Shown piece by piece: positions 37,101 to 50,900 of a stretch of DNA of 64,000 nt. Positions within the stretch are counted from its first letter, which is position 1, and every line of letters starts with the position of its first letter. The position numbers were made by a program, and so were the translations under genes. The stretch covers positions 1,337,501 to 1,401,500 of the forward strand of contig JBBDHG010000107.1 of NCBI GenBank assembly GCA_037951165.1. The letters run 5' to 3'. Under the pieces are notes generated by a model, which did not search any database, was not told the DNA's origin, and saw only the letters and a list, made by a program, of their open reading frames with translations. The DNA is from Lophius americanus. Taxonomy: Eukaryota; Chordata; Actinopteri; Lophiiformes; Lophiidae.

Positions 37101-40100
37101 TGTCATTATTATTATGTTTATACTTACTCTGATGGTGATTATCCATCTGTAGATAGATTAAGCTATGTCATAGCGTTGTTGATGAAGATCCGTTCATGTT
37201 TTCCTGCAGAACTCCAGCAGCGTGGCTTTGCTCCATAAACATCTGCAGCTCCTGCTTCCTCACGCCACCGATATCTTCAACCGCTCAGCCGCTCTGATTA
37301 AAGAGAGTTCTTGGAATGGAAGCATCCGAGAAGAGCTACAAGGTTGAGACTATTACTGTCCTGTATCATTAAGTCCTGCCCCTTTGTCAAAACAACACTC
37401 ATTATTGTTTTTAAAATGTTTTTGTCTCATGCTTTCTTATTCTCAACATTCATATTTGTTCCGCTATTAAGCTAGAATGTTTTTTTACTGTAGAAACATT
37501 TCAGAAATGATTTTCAATTTGCTTTTTGTTTTTCTCTACATCATGTCCAGATGTAATCTATGTGTCTGCGGCTGGCAGCATGCTGTGCCAAATCATAAAC
37601 TCCTTACTGCTCCTGCCGGTGTCGGTGGCGAGGCCGTTGCTGAGCGACCTGCTGGACCTGCTGCCCCCCCTGGACCGCCTCAACAAACTGCTACCTGCTG
37701 CCTCCCCCCTTGAGGACCAGGAACTGCAGTGGCCTCTTCATGGTGAGCATGAAGCTAGAAGCCTCTTAAAAAGGAACTTTTGATAGTATCAACTGAAAAC
37801 ATGAACCGTACAGTTTTGAAGTTCTCAACATTTAATTTTTGCTTTATTCATTAAATTTATTTATTAACTTCATTAAGCCTAATTTATTCCCCTTCTGTAA
37901 CGGTAATCAACATTGTTACTGTTGTGATCCCTCTTAATGTTCCAGGAACATCTGACTTTTCCGATCCAGTCCCAGGTATGTCCCTTCCGCAGCCTGCGCT
38001 CTCCTGGGTGTGGCTGGTGGATCTGGAAAGGACCGTAGCCCTTCTGGTGGGCCGTTGCCTCGGCGGGATGCTGCAGGGGGCTGCTACCTCGCTCGAGGAA
38101 CAGGATACGGCTTACTGGCTCAAAACGCCCCTGTTCAGCAACGGATTGGAAATGGACATCCCACAGCTGGGTAAGGATCTGATGGTTACTCTGACTTAGT
38201 GTTAACTCCATTGGGATGGATTTCATCTAGTTGAACTGACACCAGTGTCTTCAGTCTTTTGTTCAGTTGACTTATAGCGGTGCGTTAGGCAACCAGTGCA
38301 ACGTTATCACGCGTTGGAACATATAAAGTCGATGCAAAGCCTCGAGTAGGCATTACTGACTTGTATGTACATACTGTTATAATATAAGAAAGATAATACA
38401 GAGTAAATATTATTATTTGCGGGTTTGAGTGACTCAAGTGTAGAATTGAGCTGAGGGAAAGTATAGTTCTGTGTGATGTATTTTCCCCTGACCCGTTGAG
38501 CTGATCAAAGTTCTTACCTCCAGACACCTTCATCAGCTCACTGTTGGATGCGGCGCTATCTGGTAATGAAGAGCAGAAGCCCTTTGAATGTACTCTGCGT
38601 CCTGACATGAGTGTGTTGGTGGCTCTAACTCTGGGTTCCTCGAAAGAACCTGCCAACAGCCTCTGGATCAACATGCAGGACTACGCTATCAGCAAAGGTT
38701 TGACTATTTACTTGTCTCTAGGCGTTAGTCTTGGAAGTGTGACAGTGCTGACTGACAGTTCTGTGTTTTCTGCTGCAGACTGGGACAATGCGTCTCTCAG
38801 TATTGAGTCCTTGTTGGACACCGTGTCCAGGTTTGTGTTGGCTGCTTTACTGAAGCACACAGGACTGCTGGGCCAAGGCTGTGGAGAGGGCAGGTAATGT
38901 TACAATGATATATATGATGGATTAAAGATCTACACATTATATCAAATATAACATGTCTTAAGCATAGATCTGTGTTCCCATCAGGTACCAACCATGTAAG
39001 TCCCTTGCAGAAGTGTATCGAAGTGTTTATAAGGTTCGAAACCGCCTGATGGCCTGCAAGAATATAGATTTCATCCAGACAAGATCTTCTTCACGAGAGA
39101 GGAAGGTGAGTCAGCAACCTTTAAATGTCAACTCTAATGATTGAGTAAGCATCCCTTTGCCTCGGAGAGAATGTGGAATGTGGAACCTAGGAATCTAATC
39201 CTTCCAACTGTGTTTAGGGACGTGTGTGCGTCACGTTTTAACGCAAAGTTAACAGTAAAAGATGGGCAAATTAAAACCTGTGGCGAGCTGAATGTTGTGC
39301 TGTTGGGAGAACTGCACACGTTTTCAGTTAAAGTGGCTATCAAATTCATCATTGAACCTTTAGCTGCTGTGAATATTTGAACAGAAGGATCCAAGAGCCA
39401 TTTAACACTCTGAGTGCCATCGAGTTGGAAGGACGAGTGAAAGGAAGAGGAAGGATGTAGGATGGATGGTTTTTCTATTCAAAGTAATGATAAATTAATA
39501 TAGTGCTATAACTAGCAGGAGTAATAAACAAAATAAATCAACGTACAATATTGTGTTCACTTAGGGGAGAAGTAGGAAGAATCAGGCTGTGTTGTTGGTA
39601 CTGCCTACATAAAACAGGAACAATCTATTTCTGTTCTAAATATAACAAAAGTTTTTATGGGTTTTATCATGTTGGCCGATGGGCAATTTCATCGATTTGA
39701 CAACACATGTGCAGCCAAACCTCTTCCTGGTGGTGAGCTCTCAGTGGGTTCTGTGGCAGACCGGCTCTCTGCAGCTTCCTCAGGAAAAAAGACGCTGTTG
39801 TTCTTTCGTTGGATGAAGCTAAGTCCCAGGATTGATCCTCAGTGATGTTCACCCCCAGATATTTTAAAACCCTCTCCAGACCCTCTCCACTGCTTTGTGC
39901 TTCGCAGTTGATAAACACTGGGTTTGGTTCTCCTCTTCTTCCGAATCTCCACCACAATATCCTCTGTCTTTTTGATGTTCAGGGGGGCATTGTTAGTTGA
40001 ACACCAGACTGTTAGAATTTGCACCTCATCCCTGTGTCCTTATTCGTTGTTATTGGAGATCACGCCTTATTGGTGTCGTGTCATCTGTGAAGTTTGTTGC

Positions 40101-42301
40101 TTGGACAGGCTGACAGTCCTGGGTGATAAGGGCATACAGTATAGGACTCAGGACACACCCCTGAGGGACACCAGTATTCAAGATGAGGGTGGAGGATGTT
40201 TTTTTTCCCAGCCTTGCACATTGTTGTGTGCCCCAGTCCGTAAAGCTGAACTAAGATCTAAGAAGAGCATCTTGACATTTACCCGGGAGGCAAACTGGGG
40301 TCGGTCTGGTGTAGCGGGGATGGAATGTCTAATCTCGGCCAGAATCAGTCTATCAAAGCAGCAAAAAATAGGCCCCATAGTTGTTGCTTTGAGGCATGTT
40401 GGCACAACAGCGTGGTTCAGGGGAAGATTGCAAACTGGTCTGCACATGCCTGAAGTACCCGCCCTGAGACACTGTCTGGTCCAGCTGCCTTTCTCGTGTT
40501 GATGTTGCGTAGGGCCCTCCTGACCTCATTAGTGTCCATAATAAGACTCTGATGATCTGTTGGCAGTCTGTCCATTACTTGTGTTTTTATCTGCGTCAAA
40601 GCGGACAAAGAACCTTTTCAAGTCCTCTGCTAATGGGCCGTTTCTGCTTTCGGTGTAATTGTCCGCCCTTTTGTAGTCTCTGATGACCCGAATGCCTTGC
40701 CACATGCTTCGGGGAGGGTTATTGGTGAAGTTTTAATCAATCCTAAGTCTATTGTTGTTGTTTTTTACTTCTTTAATGCCACGTTAAAGAGTTAATCTTG
40801 CTAGGGTAAAGGCTGTGGTGTAGTTGGCTCTCTAAGCAGCATCCCTAAGCCTTAGCAGAATCCTAAGTTTGTTGTTAAGTGGGAGTTTTTGGTTAAGAAA
40901 CTTTTGGATTTGCTGCAAAAATTGATGTATGATAGTACTGATCAAGGTCCGTATCAACAAAGAGTCTCCAGACAGTACACTCAAAATAGTCTTGTAGTTG
41001 CTACCTCAGGCCAAACTTTAACTTCTCTGCTGATGAAGTTAAGCTGGCAACATCCATTTCATTTATACATACAGTCATACAATGGACAACATAGTGAAAT
41101 TCTTTCTCTATGTTCGACCCATTCCTGAGGGAGCAGTGGGTAGCTCCTGTGTAGAGCCCGGGAGCATTTTGACCAGATTGCATTGATCACGTTTGTGTAG
41201 AAGTGACCTCATGTCTTTTCACTCCTGGTTGGACATTTAACATTCTGATAAAAACTGGGTCTGAGATTAGTCTGATTAGAAACCCCTGCTTCAGTGATGG
41301 CTCCTTCAGGCACACACATGGACTGAACCAGGTTTTCGCAAATACAAATTAAAGAAAGGCAAATTCAATTTAGAGTAACATATGTTCTAGAAGCGCACGT
41401 TGGAAAACTACCACCAAAAGCTGTTTTTACCTGAGTTCAAGAAAGGTTAGTTATTTGTGCATAGTTTTGTTCATATGAACAGGTTTCTCCCAAACCAACA
41501 GTAGATGCTAGAAGCATGTGGCAGGGGATGTTGATGACTTCCTGTTTGCAACACTGATGATGATTCTCCTGCAACTCGATGTTGTATTCATGAGAAAAAG
41601 ATAATTCACTCACATTCACAGATTTCATGTGGTTACCTTTGGTCAGATTTCAGACAATCAGGACTCTCTGGACATGGATCCTCAGGAGCACGCGTTCACT
41701 CGCACAATCGATGAGGAGGCGGAGCTGGAGGAAAGAGCCGATCGCGACAGAGAGGAGGGTCATCAGGAGCAAGATGATGAAGAGGAGGACAGGGAGCATG
41801 AAGTCATGACTGCGGGAAGTAAGTAAATCTGCCCTGAGCCTACCATTTAGACGTTTTCCGTGTGGTAATGATCTGGAATATTCAAGGGTCGTCTGGCCTG
41901 TTTTAGTGAAGTTGATGTCACAGGATGAACTGAAGCATCAAATTCACACAAACATTCACTTTGGTTCAAGGACAGGTGAGAGTTCGGAGGTCAAAGGTTG
42001 TGATGACTTCTCAAAAACATGCTAATTATGTCCAATAGGATGAAACAATGAAGTGATTTTTTTATATTCCAAAGGTCGTCACATGTACTCATTTATAGAA
42101 CCTATAGTTGAAGCATTAAAGCTACCTGTTTCTTCTAATTTACAGATATTATAATGTAGATTTAACATGTTGTTGGCTGTAAACATGATCGTATGCATGC
42201 GATCATCAAACATTGTTGCAGTGGCATGGCTTCTGGTTTTGAACGTATCACTGTGGAATATCCCAGTGCTTTTTTTTGTTGCTGCTTGGCCTCTAACCCA
42301 G

Positions 42302-42355
<54 letters not shown>

Positions 42356-43249
42356 CTGTATCTGTATCTGTTTGTATGCATGTGTGCGCACGCATCTCGC
42401 ACAATACAGAAATTTTTCAATGTTTCCTCTCAGCGCGGGAGGTAGCTCGCAGCCGGGACAGAGAGCGGACCAGCAGCAGCACAGGAGTGGGTTCCGGCTC
42501 CGTTTCCAGGAGTGGTGGAGGCGGAGAGGAGGACGCCATGCTTTCCCAGGAGGGGAGGACGGGTCTCCCAGAGGGCCAAGACCTTTACACCGCAGCCTGT
42601 AACTCTGTGATTCACCGCTGTGCCTTGCTGCTGCTGGGAGTGAGCCCTGTGCTGTCCGAGCTGACTAAACAGAACCAGGAGGACGGTCAAACCCAGTCAA
42701 CCACTGGGACACAGGAGTGTCTGAGCTTCATGACCAGGTCAGAGCGCAACCTTTCTGTATAACGTCAGGCTGAGGGGGCAGTGAATGATTATGTGAAATA
42801 TGCATTGATGGATTCGAATGAATTCACTATTTGGATGTGAGCACAGTTCATGAGTCGGGGATTGGATTGGACCGTTAGTATGGAATGCTTAAATCATGGA
42901 ATTTTTGGTCCTGGTCTTAAATGAAAACAGCATTTAAGATGTCTCATGTTTAAATAAAATGTTGTATAAAAGATTTGTAAAAGTTGAAAAGAAACATTTT
43001 TATCTGTGTCTCGACTCCCAATCCGCAGACACTAAAGAGATTCCCCTTGGAATGTTTTGTTCATCTCATCTTTGTCAGTTGTTTTTGTTTCCACGATGAT
43101 TACATTTCTTCCACGTTGTGTTTGCAGGAGTGAGAGTCTGAGCGCAGAGAGCCGTTCAGTGCAGAGCAGCCCGAATTACAGATTAATGAAGTCCAGGAGT
43201 GAGTCGGACCTCTCCCAGCCCGAGTCAGATGAAGAGAGTTACACACTGG

Positions 43250-43280
<31 letters not shown>

Positions 43281-46200
43281 GCCAACATTAATACACACCT
43301 GGATCTCAATACATAGAGCTGTGTACCAAGAGGTCTTTATCAGTCTTTCAATCCCACTTTCTCCTCTCTTCCAGAGTGGAAGGAGAAACATTGACCTGGA
43401 TTTATCGTTCTCGAACAGGAAGAAAGGTAAAGATCATCGAGATGTTTCAGTTAGGATGATACAGGTTTTTTGTTTTCATCACTTGTTACTTTTGTCTCTC
43501 TTGTGTTTAAAGTCCTGTTTGGATCATTTATTAATCCCTTTGAGACTTTTACATCTCAAACACCAGATTCAATTTAGCCAGAATCATTTACATCGTACAT
43601 TTTTTCAGATTTGTGGTAAATGAGCAGTTCAAATGCACAAAACAGCTATTTTATGTCCATGTTCCCCAGGTAGAAAGAGATCGGGTAAATGTTATATCAA
43701 AACATGGGACTTCTCTGATAGTAGAGAAAGGTTTAAGAACATGCTATCCCAGAATATGTGTGAATGGTCTGCCACATGTGTTGGTCTGGAAGACCGTAAG
43801 GATGTATTTTGGTCTGATTATCGAGTTGCATCTGTGTTATAAAAAAATCTGACAATTGTAAGACTGTTGTAGTGGTTTGAATTTTGATGGGGTGATAACA
43901 ATTTCCAGTTCTTTTTTTTTTTTTAAGGTCTTTGTCTTTATAATATCTTATGATATATAATTTGTTGATGGGCTTCTTAGTTCAAATATTTATCAATTCA
44001 CTTATAATTTTGTATTAGAAATTTTGTATTCTTTTTAAAAAAAGTAGTTTAAATGTAAGTATCTGTAAAACTCCACCCTGGTACGGTTATGTCTTTCTGG
44101 CATAGTTGTTATATAGTCATAACATGCCAAATTCTCCACCAGCAGACGCAGAGCTGTGAGTCCTTGTCTATTGTACTAAGTGTGATTGTATCTGATAATG
44201 CTGCCTCTGCAGTTAGCAGCTGTTTGAACGGTTTTATTTGTTTTACTCTTGTAAATGCAGTTACACATTAAGTTATTTCTGTCTTTGTGGCGGTTTGTCT
44301 CTGAGGTGTACGAGGGAATAAGATCCAATCACCTAGGACAGATGGTCCCATTGGGTCTCTGTGATAGAGATGTGTGAGGTGTACAGTTGATTCTTCTGCT
44401 TAGAATGTTAGAATAGAATTTGTCCCTCTCACGTCACGTTTTTTTCTGGACTTATCAGTGGTTCTTTTTAAAGGAAGTCATTGGGCTGACACACAATGCT
44501 TTTAGAGGTTATACATAACCTTTTGAAATCCAGTGCTCCTATTATGGATCGATTCATAATGGCTGATGGAGGTTTGTACCAGCATGAAGAATCAGCATAA
44601 TAATTCACTGCAAAGCACTTGAGTGCTTAAAAGCAATATTGGCCATCCATCAAAAGATTCTTTAGTGCATTTATGCATCTGAAAGGCTCGTCTCTCACTC
44701 CCCCTGTCCTCAGGTCTACTTCACAGCTCCCCAGACTCCCTGGCTGAGTCCTGGTCCAGGGCCAAACTGAGCCGCCAACGGAGCTACGGCTCGGCACACT
44801 CGTATGATGACTCGGACCTGGATCTCAGCCGCTCTCTGGGGATCCACGCTCTCATCGACAACATGGTCAGCTTCATCAGTGGCGACGTGGGTCTGGCTCC
44901 AGCCTTCAAGGAGCCTGAAGAGAGTATGTCCACAAGCCCACAGGCAACAATCCTGGCCATGGAGCAGCAGCAGAGCCGAGCGGAGGTGAGGGAATCCCCC
45001 CACACATCTGGCAGAATCTCCAACCATCATCCAATCATTGGCCAATCCACTGCAGCATGCATTCATGGCAGTCATGTGATGGAAACACAATGCTGATCAT
45101 TTTCACCTCGTGTCCAGTACAAAGCTTTGAAGCGTCCTGAAATAAATTCTTCTGGCATGTTAAGAGTTTTCCATCTGTTTCTATTTAAACAGCGCTGGAA
45201 CATCATCCAGTTTAAAATGAAGAAATAAACAACAAATTCCGTTCTGACAATGTGAGGAAATAAAAAGTTATACAAGTTATTACAGTCAGATAAACATCAT
45301 TAAATAATGATTATTATTTAGAGATACTGTGTCATTTGTTTAAGATAAGTTAGTTATTACCTCGTAATGATTTTAACAACTTTCTATTTATCTCATTGAC
45401 GGACTTGCCATTCCATAAAAGATGACTCTTTTTGAATAATCAGTTGGAGAAACTGTTTGTGTTTACCTTCACATCAGTATCCCAGCTATGAGGCTCATCA
45501 CGGTTCAGATCATATTCTGGATATGATGTTTATACGAACACAGAAATCGGGTTATTTACATTCCTGTATACGTGATGAATGATAGTAACCGGTTACTGAC
45601 ACGTTGTTTATCGCAGTAGGATGGTAGAGGATGGCGAATAGGAGCAATGACCGTAATTCAAGCAGAAGTTGGCCATTTTGAATTTTACAATACTTTTTTG
45701 CCATTTCTGTGTGTTGTACAAATTCGTCCTTGAGATTTGACCCGATTTACACGAAAATGAGGTCAAAATAATTTCTCGGATGAGGTTGAAAGTTAGCAAA
45801 GGATTTTTAATTACTTCAAAGGCGCGGGCCGATGCCATCTCTTTAATGTTATTGTATCTTAGTCATTATGGATTGTATTCATGGTAATGAAGGAACATCA
45901 CACCGTGTGCAGCTCCGTGTTTATATTCTAATTTTGGGTGTTTTCTTTCCATTTAACCAAAACATACAACAAATTAGGGTTCTGAAAAGGGTGACATGTG
46001 ATTTGGACTTTTTCTCTTGACCTTGTTAGAACAATCACTCTGACTACTTGGATGTGTTTTGTATCCAGTTGCGGTTAGAGGCCCTCCATCAGATCGTGGT
46101 GTTGATCTCTGGGATGGAGGAGAAAGGAAGCCAGCCCGGGAACACAGACCGATCCAGCGGCGCCTTCCAGTCCTCTTCCCTGCTCACATCCGTCAGGCTG

Positions 46201-47920
46201 CAGTTTCTGGCGGGTTGTTTTGGCCTTGGCACTGTAGGCGCTGGAGGGCTGAAGAGGGAGAGCGTGCAGCTTCATCACTATCAGGTACGAGCCGAGGCTT
46301 CAGTTTGTGTTTATGTTACATTTGGTCAAGATTAGGCTAGAAGATTCACCGATTGTGTGACTTAAAAGCTGCCGTGTGAAAAATGTAGTGGTGTCTCTTT
46401 GAATAAAGGGAGTATGATCTTCCTAACTGCGATTTTATTGGTGTATAATCAGCTGAAAATAAAGATTGTTGTCTTTACATTGCCTTAGAATGAGCTGGTA
46501 ATATATACAGATATGTACAGCCCTTGTTTCGGTGCTGTAATTGTACAATAGCTTATCGCTGTTTAAAAAATTTCAAGGCAACTTACTGCAATATCATTTT
46601 TTAATTTGAGGCAAACTGGAACTCCTACATTTTGAAGAACATCACATACAGTTGGGGTAACTCAGGATTCTTTGTTCAAAGAATGTATCTTCCTTTTGAT
46701 TAAAATCTTCAACATGCAGTTTTACGGTCTACAGATTAATACCACCTTTGTAATCTGCTAAACAACTCAAAGCGTTCTACAACACGAGCCAGTATTCACG
46801 AATTGTTGTCTCACTAACGGGGCCATCACTAGGAGCAAATTGGGGTTCAGTATCTCGCTCAACGATACTTTGATATGTAGATTGCAGGGGGTGCAGATCA
46901 AACTACTGACCTTCCGATAAGCGGACGACTTCTCTAATAATTCAGCTACACGCTGCAAAAACTCAGCTTTCAGAAATTTGAAAAATTAATGAAATGAGGG
47001 CTATGCTTCTTACAATAAGCAATATTATCTACCAATAGAAATGGAAAATTTGCCATTTTGTAAAACAGGTGAATATATCTATCCTCAAAGAACCAACGTA
47101 GATCTTTAAATGGATGTGGATAGAATAAGAACGGATGCCTTTGATTTGATACAAAGAGGAATATTTCACTTTCCATCAACATTTAAATGACTATAATTTA
47201 CTTTCTGACGAACCGACCCATGAATTTCTGCAGGATGGTGTAAAAGCAGCCAAGAGAAGCATCCAGATGGAGATTCAGACCGCTGTTCATAAGATCTACC
47301 AGCAACTGTCTGTCACACTGGAGAAAGCTCTACAAGCAAACAAACACCACATAGGTAAGATGTCCTACTAAGGTAAATCCTCCGTACGAATCTCAATAAT
47401 TTGTGTGGAAGACATTTATAAGTAATGTTGCGTTAAATAATTTATTTGGTTGTGTGGCAGCTTCATCTAGAGGTTTATGTCAGCATTGGAAACACTGAGC
47501 TATCTCTTTCTAATCTCTTTCCTTCCCCATCCTAGAGGCCCAGCAGCGCCTCCTGCTGGTGACTGTGTTCGCACTGAGCGTCCGCTACCAGCCTGTGGAC
47601 GTCTCCTTGGCTATTTCCAGCGGTCTGCTCAATGTTCTGTCCCAGCTCTGCGGCACAGAGACCATGCTGGGGCAGCCGCTTCAGCTGCTGCAGAAACCTG
47701 GAGTGTCTCAGCTCAGCACCGCCCTCAAGGTCGCCTCCACACGCCTCCTGCAGATTCTGGCCATCAGCACAGGGTAAAGAGTTTATTACTTATTTCGATT
47801 TTAATTCAAGAATAATCATCTTTTTTTTTTTTTGGATATGCTTAATAATGGAAAACATCATACAAAAATATCTACACTCATATTTAATTTCACACCATTT
47901 TCTTTCTACGGTATCCAAGC

Positions 47921-47960
<40 letters not shown>

Positions 47961-50900
47961 TTTCATCCTCTCCACAGGGACCCTTTATCTGCAAACACAT
48001 CCATTTTCCACTGTGTTTTCACTGTGACTTTATCCACATAAACGCATAATTCACCTTCTGTTGACATCGTGTTATATTCTGTGTTTTTAGTTGCAGCCAA
48101 AGTGATGTCATGGATTTTTTGGCTATTAAATTGAGGATCCTTACTACATCTTTTTTCTTTTCCGACATTTGATTTCTTTATCTATTTCTTTTTTTGAACA
48201 TGTCTCAACTTCATTTTTAGCCTTCCAGTCAAACTTCTTTCATGCTTTATCGAATATGGAAATAATGACCTTCATTTCTTTCATCTTGAGTTGCTCAGTA
48301 TTATAAGATTCTCATAAGATTTTATTCCAATTTTCATTTTTCTCTATGCCTGACTTGTGAATTGGGTTAAGAGTTTAAAACTGCAGGAAAGGAATACTTC
48401 ACTATCCTGATCCAGATCTAAGATCTATTACATCCACACCGTTGTGTCTCTGTGATTTGTAGGACGTACGCTGACAAGTTGAGTCCCAAGGTTGTCCAGG
48501 CGCTGCTGGACCTGCTGTGCAGTCAGCTGAAGAACCTACTGTCTCAGGCAGGAGTCAGTCTTCTGTCTTCTGGAAATGACCAAGAGGACAACAAAATTGA
48601 GGAAAGTGCAGATTCTGAAAAGAAAGATGTCAAAGGTAAAAAAAAGAAGAAAAAAAACACCCACTGTCTTACCCAGTAGAAAGAAGCACAATACAAATGT
48701 TGACAAAAATATTTTCAACGCAAAGCTTAGGTTTGTTTAATGATAAGAAAACAAGACCGTTTTCATTCTACAATAATTGAAAAAAACAAAAAAAAATAAA
48801 AGCACATGTATCAAAAGTCAAACTTATTTTCTCTCGATTCACACATCAGCGGTTTACAGCAGCATCCCTCATCCTGTTGGCATCTAATTCATGTTTGATA
48901 CATGAAACCTGTTTCCATTTGTCCTGTTTGTTTTTCCAGCTGTAATCCGTAAGCGGCACACTGCCGAGCTCCACCTGGGAGACTTCCTCGTCTTCCTGAG
49001 GAGAGTGGTGTCCTCCAAGGCCATCCAATCCAAGATGGCCTCCCCAAAATGGACCGAAGTGCTGCTCAACATCGCTGCACAGAAATGCTGCTCAGGTATG
49101 AGCTGATAGATACAGAGATGGAACAGTAGATTGAGAAGTTGGATGAAAAATAGATGGTGAGATTGATAGAAAGGTAGACGGAGAGATAATAGAAGGGTAG
49201 GTGGAATAAAATATAGATCTACAACACAGCTGAGCCATTCCTTTAAGCTGCTTCTCTCTGCAGGGGTCCCTCTGGTGGGCAACTTGAGAACTCGTCTTCT
49301 GGCTCTTCACGTGCTGGAAGCTGTTCTTCCGGCCTGTGAGGCCAACATGGAGGATGACCAAATGACACAGGTAAACCACCACGGTTGTTTTGAACTTGTC
49401 CTCAAGTCCAGGTAGTTGTAGGTCCGTGAGCTGACATGAAGATACTCTTCTCTTGTAGGTTGTGGAGCGCCTCTTCTCCCTGCTGTCTGACTGCATGTGG
49501 GAGGCCCCTATTGCTCAGGCGAAACACCTGGCCCACATTAAAGAGAGAGTACAGGAGCTCAGACTACAGGTGTGCCACGATCAATTATGATTAACCACAT
49601 CAGACTGACTTCCTCAGCGTCACATGACTGAATCCATCACAGCATAGCACACGTGTAGATTCACAACTTAACTATTAATTTACTCGTAGCTAACTAACAA
49701 AGGTTAAACATAATTTAAAATATCATCAGAGTAAGAGACCACAAACATTATTTTTAACCAATTAAGCATGAAGTTTACAAAATATCGCATTCACCGCACT
49801 AAACAACGCTAACAAAGATCCTTCTCTACGACGCCTTTGTTTACACCGTTTTGATGGAACAACACCGCTCAAATGTGGCATTTGAAATACTGAGCCAGGT
49901 TCCACAAGCAGAAATGATAGTGTAGAGAATCTACGGTGGCCTTCAAGTGCCAAGACTTCACCACTAAATTGCATTAAATGTTAGGTGCTGCAGCTATAAA
50001 AACACGCCACTCAACATGAATAGTCTTTGCCTCCTGATATATTATTTTGTTTTGTTTTGTTTTTGGCTGACTGTTTGTTTTATCAGCAGGGGGAGGCAGA
50101 GGAGGAGGATGAGAACCTTCCTGTTCAGGAAGTGTCCTTTGACCCCGAGAAGGCTCAGTGCTGTGTGGTTGAAAATGGCCAGGGGCTGACCCACGGCAGT
50201 GGGGGTAAAGGCTACGGCCTGGCTTCCACTGGTATCTCGTCTGGGTGCTACCAGTGGAAGGTACAGTAATGTGATGATTAGTCCCGTTGCTGTTGTGTGT
50301 TCCCGTACAGGACATCTGGTCGTACAGAACCTGTAGGATAGATGGACTGATATGAATGACAGAACGATACAATGATAGACTCATCGATAGAATGGAATGA
50401 TGATAGAATAAATAATAGAATGATACATTGATTGATGGAATGACTGGATGAGAGGTAGATAGATAGATGGATACATAGATAGGTACAATAATTGATAGAA
50501 CGATGGATAGAATGATTGACACAATGGTAGAAAGATCGATTAAACAAGGGAATGACTTTTGTCCTACGTTGCGCTGAATACTCAAAAAAGTTGATTGGTC
50601 TGTTGTGATTCATTTCATCGTTTATTTTATACTCTTGTAGTTCTACATCGTGAAGGAGAACCGAGGAAACGAGGGGACGTGTGTGGGCGTCTCACGATGG
50701 CCCGTGCACGACTTCAACCACCGCACCACGTCAGACATGTGGTTGTACCGAGCATACAGTGGAAACCTCTATCACAACGGAGAGCAAACGCTGACACTCA
50801 GCAGCTTCACTCAGGGAGATTTCATTACCTGTGTCCTGGACATGGAGGCCAGAACCATCTCGTTTGGCAAGAACGGAGAGGTGAGAGACCGATCTAAAAC

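Noticed and set aside
41653..41654. Alternative acceptor AG seven bases inside HERC1 exon 21
   Set aside because: Its use would shift the frame and lose ISDNQD, which matches the family.
44716..45090. 124-codon minus-strand frame
   Set aside because: Antisense of HERC1 exon 25.
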